This document shows, in pieces, positions 1 through 9,389 of a DNA stretch of 64,000 nt. The position numbers and the translations under genes are program-made. Under the pieces are notes generated by a model. The model saw only the letters and a program-made list of their open reading frames with translations. It searched no databases and was not told where the DNA came from. Positions within the stretch are counted from its first letter, which is position 1, and each line of letters starts with the position of its first letter. Source of the DNA: CALLPQ01 sp964392325 (GTDB lineage: Bacteria > Pseudomonadota > Alphaproteobacteria > Caulobacterales > Parvularculaceae); NCBI GenBank assembly GCA_964392325.1, contig CAYMPJ010000014.1:39306-103305 (forward strand). Direction: 5' to 3'.

Positions 1-804
1 CCCCCCTTTATTACAACCCAGACACTGCACTCCCTCGGCAATGATAATTTTCCGTTGCGTCACGGTTTTTTTTCCCGTTTGGGCGGCGCTTCTAAAGGGC
101 TTTATAAATCTCTTAATGTCGGGCCCGGCTCATCAGACAATCCAGACCATATCGCCGCCAACAGGGTTTTATGTGCAAAAGCGCTTCAGGGAACAGCAAC
201 AAAAACGCCAGAGCTTGTTAGCCTTTATCAAATTCATTCTGCCCATGTCATTACGATTGATGAAAATACGCCCCCCGCAACATGGCGCGATGGTACGCCG
301 CCCAAAGCCGATGGGATGGTGACCCGGCTGCCGGGTATAATGCTTGGTATACTGACCGCTGACTGTATGCCGTTTTTATTTGCTGACCCCGATGCCGGTG
401 TGATCGGGGCTGCTCATGCGGGGTGGCGCGGCGCGCTGGACGGTGTTCTGGAGGCAACCATTGAGGCAATGCAAACCCTTGGGGCACGGCCCGAGGCGAT
501 CAGATTTAGTTTAGGCCCCTGCCTGCGAAAAGAAAATTTTGAAGTGGGGATGGATCTCGTCGATCAGTTTCTGGCCAAATACCCATCGGCAGAGCAATTT
601 TTCGAACCGGGCATCTCTCCGGAGAAACGTCAATTTGATCTGGCCGCTTTTGGCTTTTGGCGCTTGCGCGAAATGGGCGTTGTTGACGGCGAGGATACAA
701 AAATATGCACCCTTGCAAATTCCGATACTTATTTCAGCTATCGTCGCTCTCGCCGTGAGGGCGCGCCCGATTATGGCCGGAACCTGTCGGCGATCGTGAT
801 TTAA
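1..804 (+). CDS. pgeF: Peptidoglycan editing factor / laccase-domain (YfiH) protein, 5' partial
   Basis: Cytoplasmic YfiH/DUF152 family protein; family members are described as purine-nucleoside-acting enzymes and, as PgeF, as removing wrongly incorporated residues from peptidoglycan precursors. Family landmarks seen are RHGFFSR near the N-terminus, LTADCMPF, HAGWRGAL and a C-terminal DYGRNLSAI tail; the Cys and His in ADC and HAGWRG are the expected metal ligands. The frame is open back to base 1, and the TTG at 55 lies inside the conserved N-terminal motif, so the true start is probably upstream of the window. The next gene is convergent 28 bases downstream, with no clear terminator between. 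Confidence 0.9.
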   Translation, partial: PPFITTQTLHSLGNDNFPLRHGFFSRLGGASKGLYKSLNVGPGSSDNPDHIAANRVLCAKALQGTATKTPELVSLYQIHSAHVITIDENTPPATWRDGTPPKADGMVTRLPGIMLGILTADCMPFLFADPDAGVIGAAHAGWRGALDGVLEATIEAMQTLGARPEAIRFSLGPCLRKENFEVGMDLVDQFLAKYPSAEQFFEPGISPEKRQFDLAAFGFWRLREMGVVDGEDTKICTLANSDTYFSYRRSRREGAPDYGRNLSAIVI

Positions 805-832
805 TCTTCAAAGCCGGTCGGGATTATCGCGA

Positions 833-1381
833 TTAAAAGTCGTCACTTTGCTTCGGCGCTGCTGAAGTGTCGAGAGGCTCGGGTAGCGGAATAGCGGCTT
901 CTTCACGTGCTTTTTCACGTTCATCTTCCACCGCTTGTCCAAAAGCTTGCGCATCTTGTGCTAATTTTCTGGTCTCTCCGCCAAGGCTTGCACCGCCGAC
1001 CGTATCAACATCCAATTCAGCCTCGGCCTGTGTGCGCGCTGCGGCAATATCCTGATTTACAACTTCGCGAACAGCCAGCAAATTGCGGGTCGTAAGATCG
1101 CGAACCCTCTTGCTTTCCGCTTCAGGGATCTCTCGCGGGGTCTCGCTTAAAACCGGATATTTCGCATCCTCATCCACAATATTTTCGTCAATACGCTTCT
1201 GGATTGCCGGGTCTACAGGAATACCTTGCGCAATGTCCTCATATTTGACAAAACCGGGGGGAGCAAAACGCTTGGCTGTCTCACATCCACCGATCAATAA
1301 AAGCGGTATCGCCAACGCGCTTATTTGCAAGCCCATTTTTGCGCTACGGGCCCTCAAAATTGTATGTGTTTTCGTCATCAT
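833..1381 (-). CDS. Predicted lipoprotein of unknown function
   Basis: A 182-residue protein with a signal peptide ending in the lipobox LLIGGC (Cys at about residue 33), so it is predicted to be lipid-anchored in the envelope. The mature part is charged, rich in Glu, Ala, Arg and Gln and looks mainly helical, without a motif I recognise. The ATG at 1381 has an AGGGTAG-like ribosome site; an internal ATG at residue 16 would also leave a workable signal peptide. It is divergent from the PHA synthase gene, with a gap under 70 bases holding both promoters. Function unknown; likely a conserved alphaproteobacterial lipoprotein. Confidence 0.7.
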   Translation of the reverse strand: MMTKTHTILRARSAKMGLQISALAIPLLLIGGCETAKRFAPPGFVKYEDIAQGIPVDPAIQKRIDENIVDEDAKYPVLSETPREIPEAESKRVRDLTTRNLLAVREVVNQDIAAARTQAEAELDVDTVGGASLGGETRKLAQDAQAFGQAVEDEREKAREEAAIPLPEPLDTSAAPKQSDDF

Positions 1382-1448
1382 CGTTCATCTACCCTGATTA
1401 TCAATCATCGTGTAAGACTATTTGCATCTTAACTCCAATCGGTTCCCA

Positions 1449-3560
1449 ATGTCACAAGAGAATTCTCCCAAAAAGCCAAATAAATCAGCGCCAACAAAAC
1501 CAAAACCGGGCCCCAAGCCTTCCGAGGCGAAAGCTAAAGCGGCTAAACCCGCCAAGAGCCCAGTTTCCGGTAAAATTTCTGGTAAAGCGACTGCTAAATC
1601 CACCAAAAAGGCAAAAACCGGCAAACCTGCCGCCAAAAGCGCTTCAGGGCAAAAACCAGCGACGAAAACAAAAACGCCCAAGGCAAGTTCTTCTAAAAAG
1701 CAGGCCCCAAAAAAGAATTCAGAGTCAAAGACCGAATCAAATAACGGCACCCATCAAAACAGTAAGCCGAATGGTCAAAGCTCGCTTATCGGCGATTTTG
1801 ATGCGTTATCGGAATATCTCACTGATATTACCGGGCGCAGTCAGCATGTTTTACAGGAATTTTTAAGCAAAAATCCTGAATTTACAAACAAAACGAGTGC
1901 AAGCGCTTCTGACCCGCTCAATGTTGGAGAAGCTTTTCAGGAAGTTATGAAAGGCTTATCGCAAGACCCTGGAACGGTTTTGCAAAGACAATTTAAACTA
2001 TGGGGTGAGTATGCTAAATTAATGGCGAACACCCAGCGTAAAATTTCCGGCGAAACCGTAAAGCCCACATCAACCGCGCCCGAAAACGATAAACGCTTCA
2101 AGCATAAAGCCTGGGAAGAAAACCCCATGCTGGATTTCGTCAAGCAATCCTATCTGATTGTATCCGACTGGCTGGACGTAACCGTTGACCAACTCGAAGG
2201 CCTTGATGAACACGAGCACAGCAAAGCAAAATTTTACACCAAACAATTTACCGATGCCCTCGCACCGTCGAATTTTGCAATGCTCAATCCGGAAGTGCTT
2301 GAAACAACACTTGAAACCAAAGGGGAAAATCTTCTTAAAGGCTTCCAGAATTTACTCGAAGACCTTGATCGCGGAGACGGAAAACTCGCGATAACGCAAG
2401 CCGATACCGATTTTTTTGAGTTGGGAAAAAACATTGCCACAACACCGGGCAAGGTTATTTTTCAAAATGAAATTTTTCAGCTCATTCAATATGAACCCAC
2501 AACGCCTAAAGTTGCAAAACGCCCTCTCCTGATTTTTCCGCCGTGGATCAACAAATTTTATATTCTGGATTTACAGGAGAAAAATTCATTCATCCGCTGG
2601 ATGGTTGATCAGGGGCGAACAGTCTTTGTGGTTTCATGGGTTAATCCGGGTTCGGACTTAAAAGACAAATCATTTTTTGATTATATTCGCGACGGGGCTT
2701 ATGTTGCCCTTGACGCCATTGAACAGGCAACCAATGAGCGGGAGGTCGATACAATTGGCTACTGCATTGGCGGAACAATGCTCTCGACCGCTCTTTGCCA
2801 TATGGCGCAAACCGACGATAGCCGCATAAAATCTGCAACATTCTTTACCGCACAAGCCGATTTTACCGAGGCGGGTGACTTATTATTGTTTGTCGATGAC
2901 CCGCAACTTGATGCGCTGGAAAAACAGATGGATGCAGCAGGGGGCGTATTGGAAGGCAGAGCAATGGCCACCACCTTCAATATGTTACGCTCCAATGATC
3001 TGATATGGTCCTTTGTTATTGATAATTATCTCAAAGGAAAAGATCCGGCCAAGTTTGATTTACTTTTCTGGAATTCAGACGCGACCCGAATGCCAAAAGG
3101 GGTTCATCTGTTTTATCTGCGCGATTTTTATCAAAAGAACAGCCTCGCCTCTGGAACCATGGTGATGGATGGCAAAACCCTGAATCTGTCTGATGTAAAT
3201 ATCCCGATTTTCATGCAAGCGGGCGAAACGGATCATATTGCACCCTATCGCTCGATTTATAATACAGCCAAACTCTTTGGCGGCGACGTAGAATATATGC
3301 TTGCCGGTTCGGGTCATATAGCCGGCGTCGTAAACCATCCCTCTCGCGGGAAATATCATCACCGCGTAAATGACGCCTTGCCTGACAGTGTTGAAGAATG
3401 GATGGAAAAAGCCACCCACCATCAAGGCTCATGGTGGGAACACTGGATGCAATGGCTAGACCGGGTCAGCCCGGGCAAAGTACCCGCGCGGATCCCCGGG
3501 GATGGTAATTTAAGAGCAATCGAGGATGCACCCGGATCATATGTGCGGGTAAAAGCTTAA
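1449..3560 (+). CDS. phaC: Class I poly(3-hydroxyalkanoate) synthase with a Lys/Ala/Pro-rich N-terminal tail
   Basis: Polymerises 3-hydroxyacyl-CoA into polyhydroxyalkanoate at the granule surface. The alpha/beta-hydrolase core shows the lipase-like box GYCIGGT with the catalytic Cys, LIFPPWINKFYILDL, the Asp in ETDHIAP and the His in GSGHIAGVVN. The ATG at 1449 (MSQENSPKK) is preferred over the in-frame ATG at 1422, though no strong ribosome site is visible. With about 703 residues it is some 110 longer than usual class I enzymes. The extra length is a low-complexity tail, roughly residues 1-115, made of Lys, Ala, Pro, Ser and Thr, resembling histone-H1-like or PhaF tails. No phaA, phaB or phasin gene lies nearby. 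Confidence 0.93.
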   Translation: MSQENSPKKPNKSAPTKPKPGPKPSEAKAKAAKPAKSPVSGKISGKATAKSTKKAKTGKPAAKSASGQKPATKTKTPKASSSKKQAPKKNSESKTESNNGTHQNSKPNGQSSLIGDFDALSEYLTDITGRSQHVLQEFLSKNPEFTNKTSASASDPLNVGEAFQEVMKGLSQDPGTVLQRQFKLWGEYAKLMANTQRKISGETVKPTSTAPENDKRFKHKAWEENPMLDFVKQSYLIVSDWLDVTVDQLEGLDEHEHSKAKFYTKQFTDALAPSNFAMLNPEVLETTLETKGENLLKGFQNLLEDLDRGDGKLAITQADTDFFELGKNIATTPGKVIFQNEIFQLIQYEPTTPKVAKRPLLIFPPWINKFYILDLQEKNSFIRWMVDQGRTVFVVSWVNPGSDLKDKSFFDYIRDGAYVALDAIEQATNEREVDTIGYCIGGTMLSTALCHMAQTDDSRIKSATFFTAQADFTEAGDLLLFVDDPQLDALEKQMDAAGGVLEGRAMATTFNMLRSNDLIWSFVIDNYLKGKDPAKFDLLFWNSDATRMPKGVHLFYLRDFYQKNSLASGTMVMDGKTLNLSDVNIPIFMQAGETDHIAPYRSIYNTAKLFGGDVEYMLAGSGHIAGVVNHPSRGKYHHRVNDALPDSVEEWMEKATHHQGSWWEHWMQWLDRVSPGKVPARIPGDGNLRAIEDAPGSYVRVKA

Positions 3561-3564
3561 AACC

Positions 3565-4518
3565 TCACCCGACAAATACATATTTGCGGATCGACAACCG
3601 GTTTACCACCCATAAAAAGATGAGCGGGGCGATGAGACCTATGAGCGTTCCCCCAATCAGATGAAGGGCTGCATTTTCGATGCCGAACAACCGCACAATT
3701 AAAATACGAAACGCCGCGGTCGCAAATGTATGCAATAGATAAATAACCATGGTGTTTGCGCCAATATAGGCTAGCCATTTAATATTCAATTTATTGGAAA
3801 TACCAATTGTCAGTGCAATCCCTGCGGTCGCGGCGACCAGCTCCAGAGCACCTGATTCCCATTTAAGCCAGAAAAACCATGCAAGAGATGCAAATAATAT
3901 CGTAGATAAAATCGTTATCCAGACAGTATATTTTTTATAGTAATCCGCACTCAGAACACCAAAATCGCCCAATATCCTGCCAAGAGCAAAAAACACCATG
4001 CCGGTTGCCCAACCAAACGGGTTTGGCAAAGTTAAATAGGCAATCACCGACAAGCCAAATAAGACCAGATTAGCATTTCGGGAAACAAACCCGCTAACCG
4101 TTTTCGCTAAAAATAGCGTCGATAAAAACCAGAAATGCGCCGATGGCAGAATGAACCCGGCCACGCTCAATGCCTGTGCGGGAAGGTTCGTTCCGGCTGG
4201 AAAAATTATCTTTGTGAGATTGAAGAGATTTTTCCATAAAAAATAGGGAATAAGAATATTCCAGCTATTACTTTTAAATTGCTGGGCTATTGTAGGCTTC
4301 TTTTTTGATCGCCCCATAAGATAGCCACTCACCACAAAGAAGAGAGGCATATGAAAAAGATAGATTGTATCATTGATAAAAAGTAAGGGACCGCCAGCGC
4401 CAACCAACCCTGCGGCGCGCAATCCCCGATCAACATGCCCCCACACCATCAGTATAATCCCGATGCCGCGTGCTGTATCAATAAAGCTGATCCGTTTTTC
4501 CATCTCTTTTTTCGCCAC
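3565..4518 (-). CDS. Acyltransferase 3 family membrane protein
   Basis: Polytopic inner-membrane acyltransferase of the OafA/OpgC class, which moves acyl groups onto sugars or other envelope molecules. The N-terminus carries the family signature FIDTARGIGIILMVWGH with the key His, followed by FHMPLFFVVSGYLMG and about ten hydrophobic segments. Length 317 is normal for the short form. The start may be GTG at 4518 or ATG at 4503; the GTG lies two bases after the preceding stop, which suggests translational coupling. It is the last gene of a minus-strand run after mutL and the TPR-oxygenase gene and is convergent with phaC, only 4 bases away. Substrate unknown. Confidence 0.8.
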   Translation of the reverse strand: MAKKEMEKRISFIDTARGIGIILMVWGHVDRGLRAAGLVGAGGPLLFINDTIYLFHMPLFFVVSGYLMGRSKKKPTIAQQFKSNSWNILIPYFLWKNLFNLTKIIFPAGTNLPAQALSVAGFILPSAHFWFLSTLFLAKTVSGFVSRNANLVLFGLSVIAYLTLPNPFGWATGMVFFALGRILGDFGVLSADYYKKYTVWITILSTILFASLAWFFWLKWESGALELVAATAGIALTIGISNKLNIKWLAYIGANTMVIYLLHTFATAAFRILIVRLFGIENAALHLIGGTLIGLIAPLIFLWVVNRLSIRKYVFVG

Positions 4519-4520
4519 CC

Positions 4521-5924
4521 TTAAGATCGCACAAAATCAGCAGCAATGGTCATTCTGTTTGCTTGCCCGCCAAATTCCACTGTCCCGTGCCACATAAATG
4601 AGGGGAAAATTACCATTGTTCCCCCTTCCGGTTCAATGAAATGTTCAGTTGATAAAGAAGGCTTGGTCACGATTCCCGGTTCACCAAACTTTAGCCAGCC
4701 CTCTTTTGAGTCGGAATTTTGTGGCTTGACCGTGCGCAAATGGCATGCGGAGGATAACCAGCCTTGCGGGTGTACGTGATTTATATGAAAGCCGCCGGGA
4801 GGCAAGGAAACAGACCACGCGGCAAGTAGTTTTGCTTGTTGATCCTGCAACGCGCCCAAAGCACTCTTATTGCCACGGGTTTTCAAGACATGATTTAAAT
4901 AGTGCGCAACGGCCCCTGCTGCCGCTTCGGGGAACGCTCTTAAGGCCGGATTTTCCATTCTCTCAATCGAGGAAACCTGACTGCCATGTCGTACCGACAA
5001 ACCAAATGGGTGGGCTTGATAGTGATGGCATTCATCTAAGGCAGATATGAGATCATCATTATAATGATCCAGATTTTTCCACCCGCTTGGGGTTTTCAAC
5101 GGAAATTTTGCCACAAGATTTTCATAATCGAAATAATCTTTATAACGCTCATCTCCGAGCATTCGATAGGCTGTTGCCAATAAAGCAATATAATATTGAT
5201 TTGTAGAATCTATTGTTCTTAATTTTTCTAAATGGGAAAGAGCCTCTTTTGGCGACCCTAATGCCAGATGGGCACGGGAAATAAATTCGCGAAAATTATG
5301 AATAGTATCATCCAGCTTTAATCCGCGCTCGGCAATCTCAAGCGCGCGCTCATAAAATCCGGCATTCAAAGCGGCACCGATATAAAAAACCCATCCCACA
5401 TCTGGCTTGCCCGAAAGATCAACACAGTCTTCTAATGACTGAAACTCTCCCCCTGCATCGCCGATAAATCCTATAATTTGTGCACGTATTAGTTTTAATG
5501 CAACATCGTTGCTATGCTCCTGAATTGATCGGTCAATGGTTTTTAAGGATGCTTCCCTATCCTTACTGGTCATCCAGATCAGTTGGGCCAATTCGCGTTG
5601 AGCAAAATAATCCAGTGGGCGCTTGGAGATGACTTTCAAAAAAGTGCTTTTAGCCTCTTCGGCCCTGTTACATCCTTGCAATGCACGCGCATAGATTAGC
5701 CATGTTTCTGGCTCATCTAATCCCATCGCAAAAGCGCGATCACAATTTTTTATCGCCTCGGCAAAATATCCGGCATCTCCCAAAAGAGCTGCAAAATTAT
5801 GAAGCATGATTGGCGTTACCTGAGCATTTTTTAGATAAGCTCGATAGCGGTCGATTGACTCGCTGATTTGGCCCGCAGAGATAGCGTTTATTATCTGTTT
5901 ATAAAATTGATCATAGGGCTGCAT
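4521..5924 (-). CDS. TPR protein with C-terminal 2OG-Fe(II) oxygenase domain
   Basis: About the first 300 of 467 residues are tetratricopeptide-like helical pairs (for example YFAEAIKNCDRAFAMGLDEP), a protein-binding scaffold. The C-terminal part matches the 2OG-FeII_Oxy_5 type: GGFHINHVHPQGW followed by a conserved Gly/Pro region and MWHGTV supply His ligands for iron, and an Arg in NRMTIAADF is the likely 2-oxoglutarate contact. Proteins of this design are putative hydroxylases with unknown substrates. It lies 18 bases after mutL and 2 bases before the acyltransferase gene, so the three genes are probably co-transcribed. The domain call is sure at fold level; the substrate is not known. Confidence 0.75.
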   Translation of the reverse strand: MQPYDQFYKQIINAISAGQISESIDRYRAYLKNAQVTPIMLHNFAALLGDAGYFAEAIKNCDRAFAMGLDEPETWLIYARALQGCNRAEEAKSTFLKVISKRPLDYFAQRELAQLIWMTSKDREASLKTIDRSIQEHSNDVALKLIRAQIIGFIGDAGGEFQSLEDCVDLSGKPDVGWVFYIGAALNAGFYERALEIAERGLKLDDTIHNFREFISRAHLALGSPKEALSHLEKLRTIDSTNQYYIALLATAYRMLGDERYKDYFDYENLVAKFPLKTPSGWKNLDHYNDDLISALDECHHYQAHPFGLSVRHGSQVSSIERMENPALRAFPEAAAGAVAHYLNHVLKTRGNKSALGALQDQQAKLLAAWSVSLPPGGFHINHVHPQGWLSSACHLRTVKPQNSDSKEGWLKFGEPGIVTKPSLSTEHFIEPEGGTMVIFPSFMWHGTVEFGGQANRMTIAADFVRS

Positions 5925-5942
5925 AATGAACAGGATACACGT

Positions 5943-7883
5943 CTATCTTCTGCCAAACAAATGTTCTATGTCTGCCAGCTTTAATTCAACATAGGTCGGG
6001 CGTCCATGATTGCACTGTCCTGAATGGGGCGTTGCCTCCATCTCTCGCAACAGAGCATTCATTTCACTGGCTTGCATAACACGGCCCGCCCGCACCGAAC
6101 CATGACAGGCCATTGAACTGCAAACCTCTTCCAGTCGCTCTTTCAAGGCAAACCCTTCCCCAAAACTAACCAGATCAGCGGCGAGGGATGAAATCAGGCC
6201 CTTAATATCAAGATCGCCAAGCATTGCCGGGGTTTCACGCACCATAATCGCATCTTCCCCGAAAGCCTCAAAGACCAGCCCCAACTGTTCAAAACTCTCC
6301 GCCTGAGCCGATAATAGGCGTACCTCATTGGCGTCCAACTCAACAATTTCGGGAATGAGCAAACCCTGACGGGCTACAATCGTCTCGGCCATTGCAGCCT
6401 TCATCTGTTCATAGACAAGGCGCTCATGTGCCGCATGCTGATCAACGATTACCAGGCCATCTTCGGTCTGCGCAACAATATAAGTGCGATGGAGTTGCGC
6501 ACGAGCGGCCCCCAAGGGAAATTCAGAAAGGTCGCCCTGAGAAGAGCCAGCAGAAGTTTCTTCGTCACCCTCAATGCGTCCTGCGGGCATAGCCGTACCA
6601 TCAAAGGTCTCGGCGCGCTCTGAGAGCCCGCCTTGATGCCTGCTATCATAATTAATGGAGACATCATCGGGCGCAAAAGGGTTAGGCGGCATACCGGTAT
6701 GCAAACCCCGGCGCATTGGCGTATAACCGCCCGGGGGCGCATTCCCCTTATTCAATTTTCCAAGTGCATAGGAAGAGGTGGTGGTCGAAGCACGATGGCC
6801 AGCTTCCGAGAGGGCCTGACGCAACGCACCCACCAGTAAGCCGCGCACATTTCCCGCTTCACGAAAGCGCACCTGGGTTTTCGCCGGATGGACATTAATG
6901 TCGACAAGGGCAAACGGGCATTCCAAAAACAGAGCAACGACCGGATGGCGATCGCGGGCCAGAAAATCTGCATAAGCGGCCCGCACCGCGCCAATAACAA
7001 GACGGTCACGAACAGGCCGTCCGTTCACGAATAAATATTGTTTATCCGCAAGCCCGCGATTAAAGGTCGGCAATCCTGCAAATCCGCTGACGCGAATTTC
7101 CTCTTGTGATCCCTCATCCACTCGCGAGGCTTCAATGGGAAGAGCATTATCAGAAAAATTACTGCCCATGATCTCGCCAAGCCTTGCCAATTGGCCGGTG
7201 CTGTCATTTGATTTTGCACTATAGGTAAAAACCTTGCGCCCCCCGGATGTCAGAGCAAAGCCGACATCAGGCCGGGCCATCGCCAAGCGGCGGATACTAT
7301 CGCCAATGACGGTGCTCTCGGCGGTATCGGATTTTAAAAATTTCAAGCGGGCGGGCGTTGCATAAAACAGATCGCGCACCTCTATGCGTGTTCCATGCCC
7401 GTTAAACGCAGCAGGAACAGGATCAGTGAGCGCGCCGCCATGGACCTGTAATGACCAGGCATCGCTAGAGCCCGCTTTGCGACTGACCATATCAAGGCGC
7501 GCCACGGATGCGATTGAGGGAAGCGCCTCACCGCGAAAGCCCATTGTCGCGATGTTCATTAAATCATAACTGCCATCAGTAGACGGAATAAGCTTGGAGG
7601 TGGCATGGCGCTCCATGGCAAGCAGCATTTCTTCGCGGCTCATACCGCAACCATTATCGCTCACGATAAAGCTGGTCTTGCCACCATTGATAATTTCGAT
7701 ATCAACCCGGCTTGCTCCGGCATCAAGGCTGTTTTCTACCAACTCTTTAATTGCCGCCGCTGGCCGCTCAATCACCTCGCCTGCGGCAATACGATTAATC
7801 GCATCTGCGGGAAGTTTGTGGATTGTTGGAGGGCTCGCCGATGCGCCTCCCTGATCCGAGCTTGATTGATAACGATTCGCCAT
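5943..7883 (-). CDS. mutL: DNA mismatch repair protein MutL
   Basis: Mismatch-repair ATPase that couples MutS recognition to strand incision. The GHKL ATPase domain has IAAGEVIERP, ELVENSLDAGA, DNGCGM and TMGFRGEALPSIASV. The C-terminal dimerisation domain contains DQHAAHERLVYE, which fits the metal-binding endonuclease motif DQHA(x2)E(x4)E, and downstream ACHGS and CNHGRPT motifs. MutL therefore probably nicks DNA itself, as expected in a lineage without MutH. Length 646 is typical; a linker at about residues 370-450 is poorly ordered. It follows the ileS-lspA-bamF group on the same strand. Confidence 0.96.
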   Translation of the reverse strand: MANRYQSSSDQGGASASPPTIHKLPADAINRIAAGEVIERPAAAIKELVENSLDAGASRVDIEIINGGKTSFIVSDNGCGMSREEMLLAMERHATSKLIPSTDGSYDLMNIATMGFRGEALPSIASVARLDMVSRKAGSSDAWSLQVHGGALTDPVPAAFNGHGTRIEVRDLFYATPARLKFLKSDTAESTVIGDSIRRLAMARPDVGFALTSGGRKVFTYSAKSNDSTGQLARLGEIMGSNFSDNALPIEASRVDEGSQEEIRVSGFAGLPTFNRGLADKQYLFVNGRPVRDRLVIGAVRAAYADFLARDRHPVVALFLECPFALVDINVHPAKTQVRFREAGNVRGLLVGALRQALSEAGHRASTTTSSYALGKLNKGNAPPGGYTPMRRGLHTGMPPNPFAPDDVSINYDSRHQGGLSERAETFDGTAMPAGRIEGDEETSAGSSQGDLSEFPLGAARAQLHRTYIVAQTEDGLVIVDQHAAHERLVYEQMKAAMAETIVARQGLLIPEIVELDANEVRLLSAQAESFEQLGLVFEAFGEDAIMVRETPAMLGDLDIKGLISSLAADLVSFGEGFALKERLEEVCSSMACHGSVRAGRVMQASEMNALLREMEATPHSGQCNHGRPTYVELKLADIEHLFGRR

Positions 7884-7962
7884 ATCTGATTATGCCACAA
7901 GTTTTATGGGCCCGATAGCAAATCGCTCTCGCACCCACTTAGATTTTGCACAAAATCGATAG

Positions 7963-7988
7963 GTTCTGGATATATCAAAAACCAGAAC
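7963..7988. other. Small inverted repeat downstream of the DUF3035 gene
   Basis: GTTCTGG and CCAGAAC arms, 7 base pairs, are separated by a 12-base A+T-rich loop between the DUF3035 gene and mutL. There is no T-run on either side, so it is a weak candidate for a terminator or an RNA processing site. I see no other motif in the 155-base gap. Confidence 0.3.
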
Positions 7989-8038
7989 ACTGTAGTTCAG
8001 CTGATAGAAAATAGCCCAACAAGGTGTCTTGTCGTTAA

Positions 8039-8611
8039 CTAGAACACACCCGGTAAGTTCAGGACTTTGGCATTGCCGATCTCGACAGAACCCTCTTCGC
8101 CGGTGACCTTCTTGATCGCTGCACGGCGCTCGGACAGCCACTCTTCCGCATCTTCAACGCGTAGCGGCGCGGCGCTATCGTCGATAGACCCGTCAGCATT
8201 GAATTTCCAGAAAAGTAGCTGATTTGCAATCCCCGCATCTTTTTCAGCGCGGCCACCATTTTCGGCATTTAAAATATTACGGATATTGCGATCCGAGTTC
8301 AGGGCTCCGGATTTTTGCAGAAGCAAGATCTCGCCCTCACTTGGGGGTGACGCGGATGTATCGCCTAATAAAACTTGTTGCGCACGCTCGGAAGAGGAGA
8401 GCTCTTGCGGGCGCGTCTCGCCGGGCTTAGGGGGACGCAGCGCAAAATCTGGCGGTACAACAAGAGGCGCTTTGGTTGAAATAGCAAACTCATCAGGCGG
8501 GTTTTTAGCCCCCAAAGCCGAGCAAGCGCCCAGTACCGTACTAAGCAGAAGGCTCGTCACCAAAAGTGATGTTGTCGATAGATTTTTACGTGTTTTCACT
8601 GACCGGACCAT
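8039..8611 (-). CDS. DUF3035 lipoprotein, BamF-like
   Basis: Outer-membrane lipoprotein of the DUF3035 family, a component of the alphaproteobacterial outer-membrane protein assembly (BAM) machine in Caulobacter. A signal peptide ends in a lipobox around VLGAC (Cys at about residue 30). The family signature NPPDEFAISTKAPLVVPPDF with ALRPPKPG follows directly. The C-terminal half contains a charged helical stretch ending EEWLSERRAAIKKVTGE. Its place after ileS and lspA on the same strand is the usual alphaproteobacterial order. Upstream there is a short direct repeat with unit CTCTAACCCTGATT (about 8707-8738). Confidence 0.8.
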   Translation of the reverse strand: MVRSVKTRKNLSTTSLLVTSLLLSTVLGACSALGAKNPPDEFAISTKAPLVVPPDFALRPPKPGETRPQELSSSERAQQVLLGDTSASPPSEGEILLLQKSGALNSDRNIRNILNAENGGRAEKDAGIANQLLFWKFNADGSIDDSAAPLRVEDAEEWLSERRAAIKKVTGEEGSVEIGNAKVLNLPGVF

Positions 8612-8759
8612 TTATTTGTTACTCCAATTTCACTCATTTATATCAGCCCTGAGCCAAAACGCCAACCGCTGTAATTTCGTGGGTAAAATTTATTTCAAGC
8701 CAAAACTCTAACCCTGATTTTTGCTCTAACCCTGATTGTTACCGGGCTTGAGGGGAAAT

Positions 8760-9356
8760 TCAAGAGCCTGATTGGCTTGGCTCCTCATCGCGGCCAAGAA
8801 AAGCATCCAGAAGCAAAAGGCCGACCCCGACATTAATTGATGTGTCTGCAATATTGAAGACCCACGGGAAATGCATTGCAGAAAAATCTATAAAATCAAT
8901 GACATACCCATAGAGCACCCGGTCGACCAGATTACCCGCTGCGCCGCCGAGAATAAAGGCAATACCGGCAGCGGCGAGGGGGCGCGTCACCGTGGTCAGC
9001 CAGTTAATCAAAACCAAAATGATGCCGAAAGCTAAAACCGAGAGGAAAATACGCGAGGGCAGCCCGCCGCGAAACATCCCGAAACTTGCCCCGTAATTTC
9101 GCACATAGGTAAAATCAAAAACCGGCCCCAGATTGATCTGGCGCAAAACCGGCAGATGAAGGATTTTTACCACCCAAACCTTGGTCATTTGATCCAACAG
9201 GGTCATCACCAAAGCACCAAGCAGTGTGACCTTGAAGTAGGGGGCAGATTTCACATTTGCCAAAAACGCCTGCCACCAAGACGTGCTCGGGGCGTCAGGC
9301 GCCCCATCAGCTTTGCCCTGATCGACCGTATTTTTTTGATTCTCAGTCCCGCTCAT
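8760..9356 (-). CDS. lspA: Lipoprotein signal peptidase II
   Basis: Inner-membrane aspartic protease that removes signal peptides from lipidated prolipoproteins; substrates would include the several lipoproteins in this window. Visible motifs are LLDQMTKVWV in the first membrane segment, RNYGASFGMF, GGAAGNLVDRV and FNIADTSINVGV, with the catalytic Asp pair in NLVDR and NIADTS. Four membrane segments are evident. At 198 residues it is longer than usual (about 165) because of a polar N-terminal extension of about 35 residues. It lies 33 bases after ileS on the same strand. Confidence 0.95.
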   Translation of the reverse strand: MSGTENQKNTVDQGKADGAPDAPSTSWWQAFLANVKSAPYFKVTLLGALVMTLLDQMTKVWVVKILHLPVLRQINLGPVFDFTYVRNYGASFGMFRGGLPSRIFLSVLAFGIILVLINWLTTVTRPLAAAGIAFILGGAAGNLVDRVLYGYVIDFIDFSAMHFPWVFNIADTSINVGVGLLLLDAFLGRDEEPSQSGS

Positions 9357-9389
9357 CGATTTGGCACTAACCTCTCATACGCTTTTATT

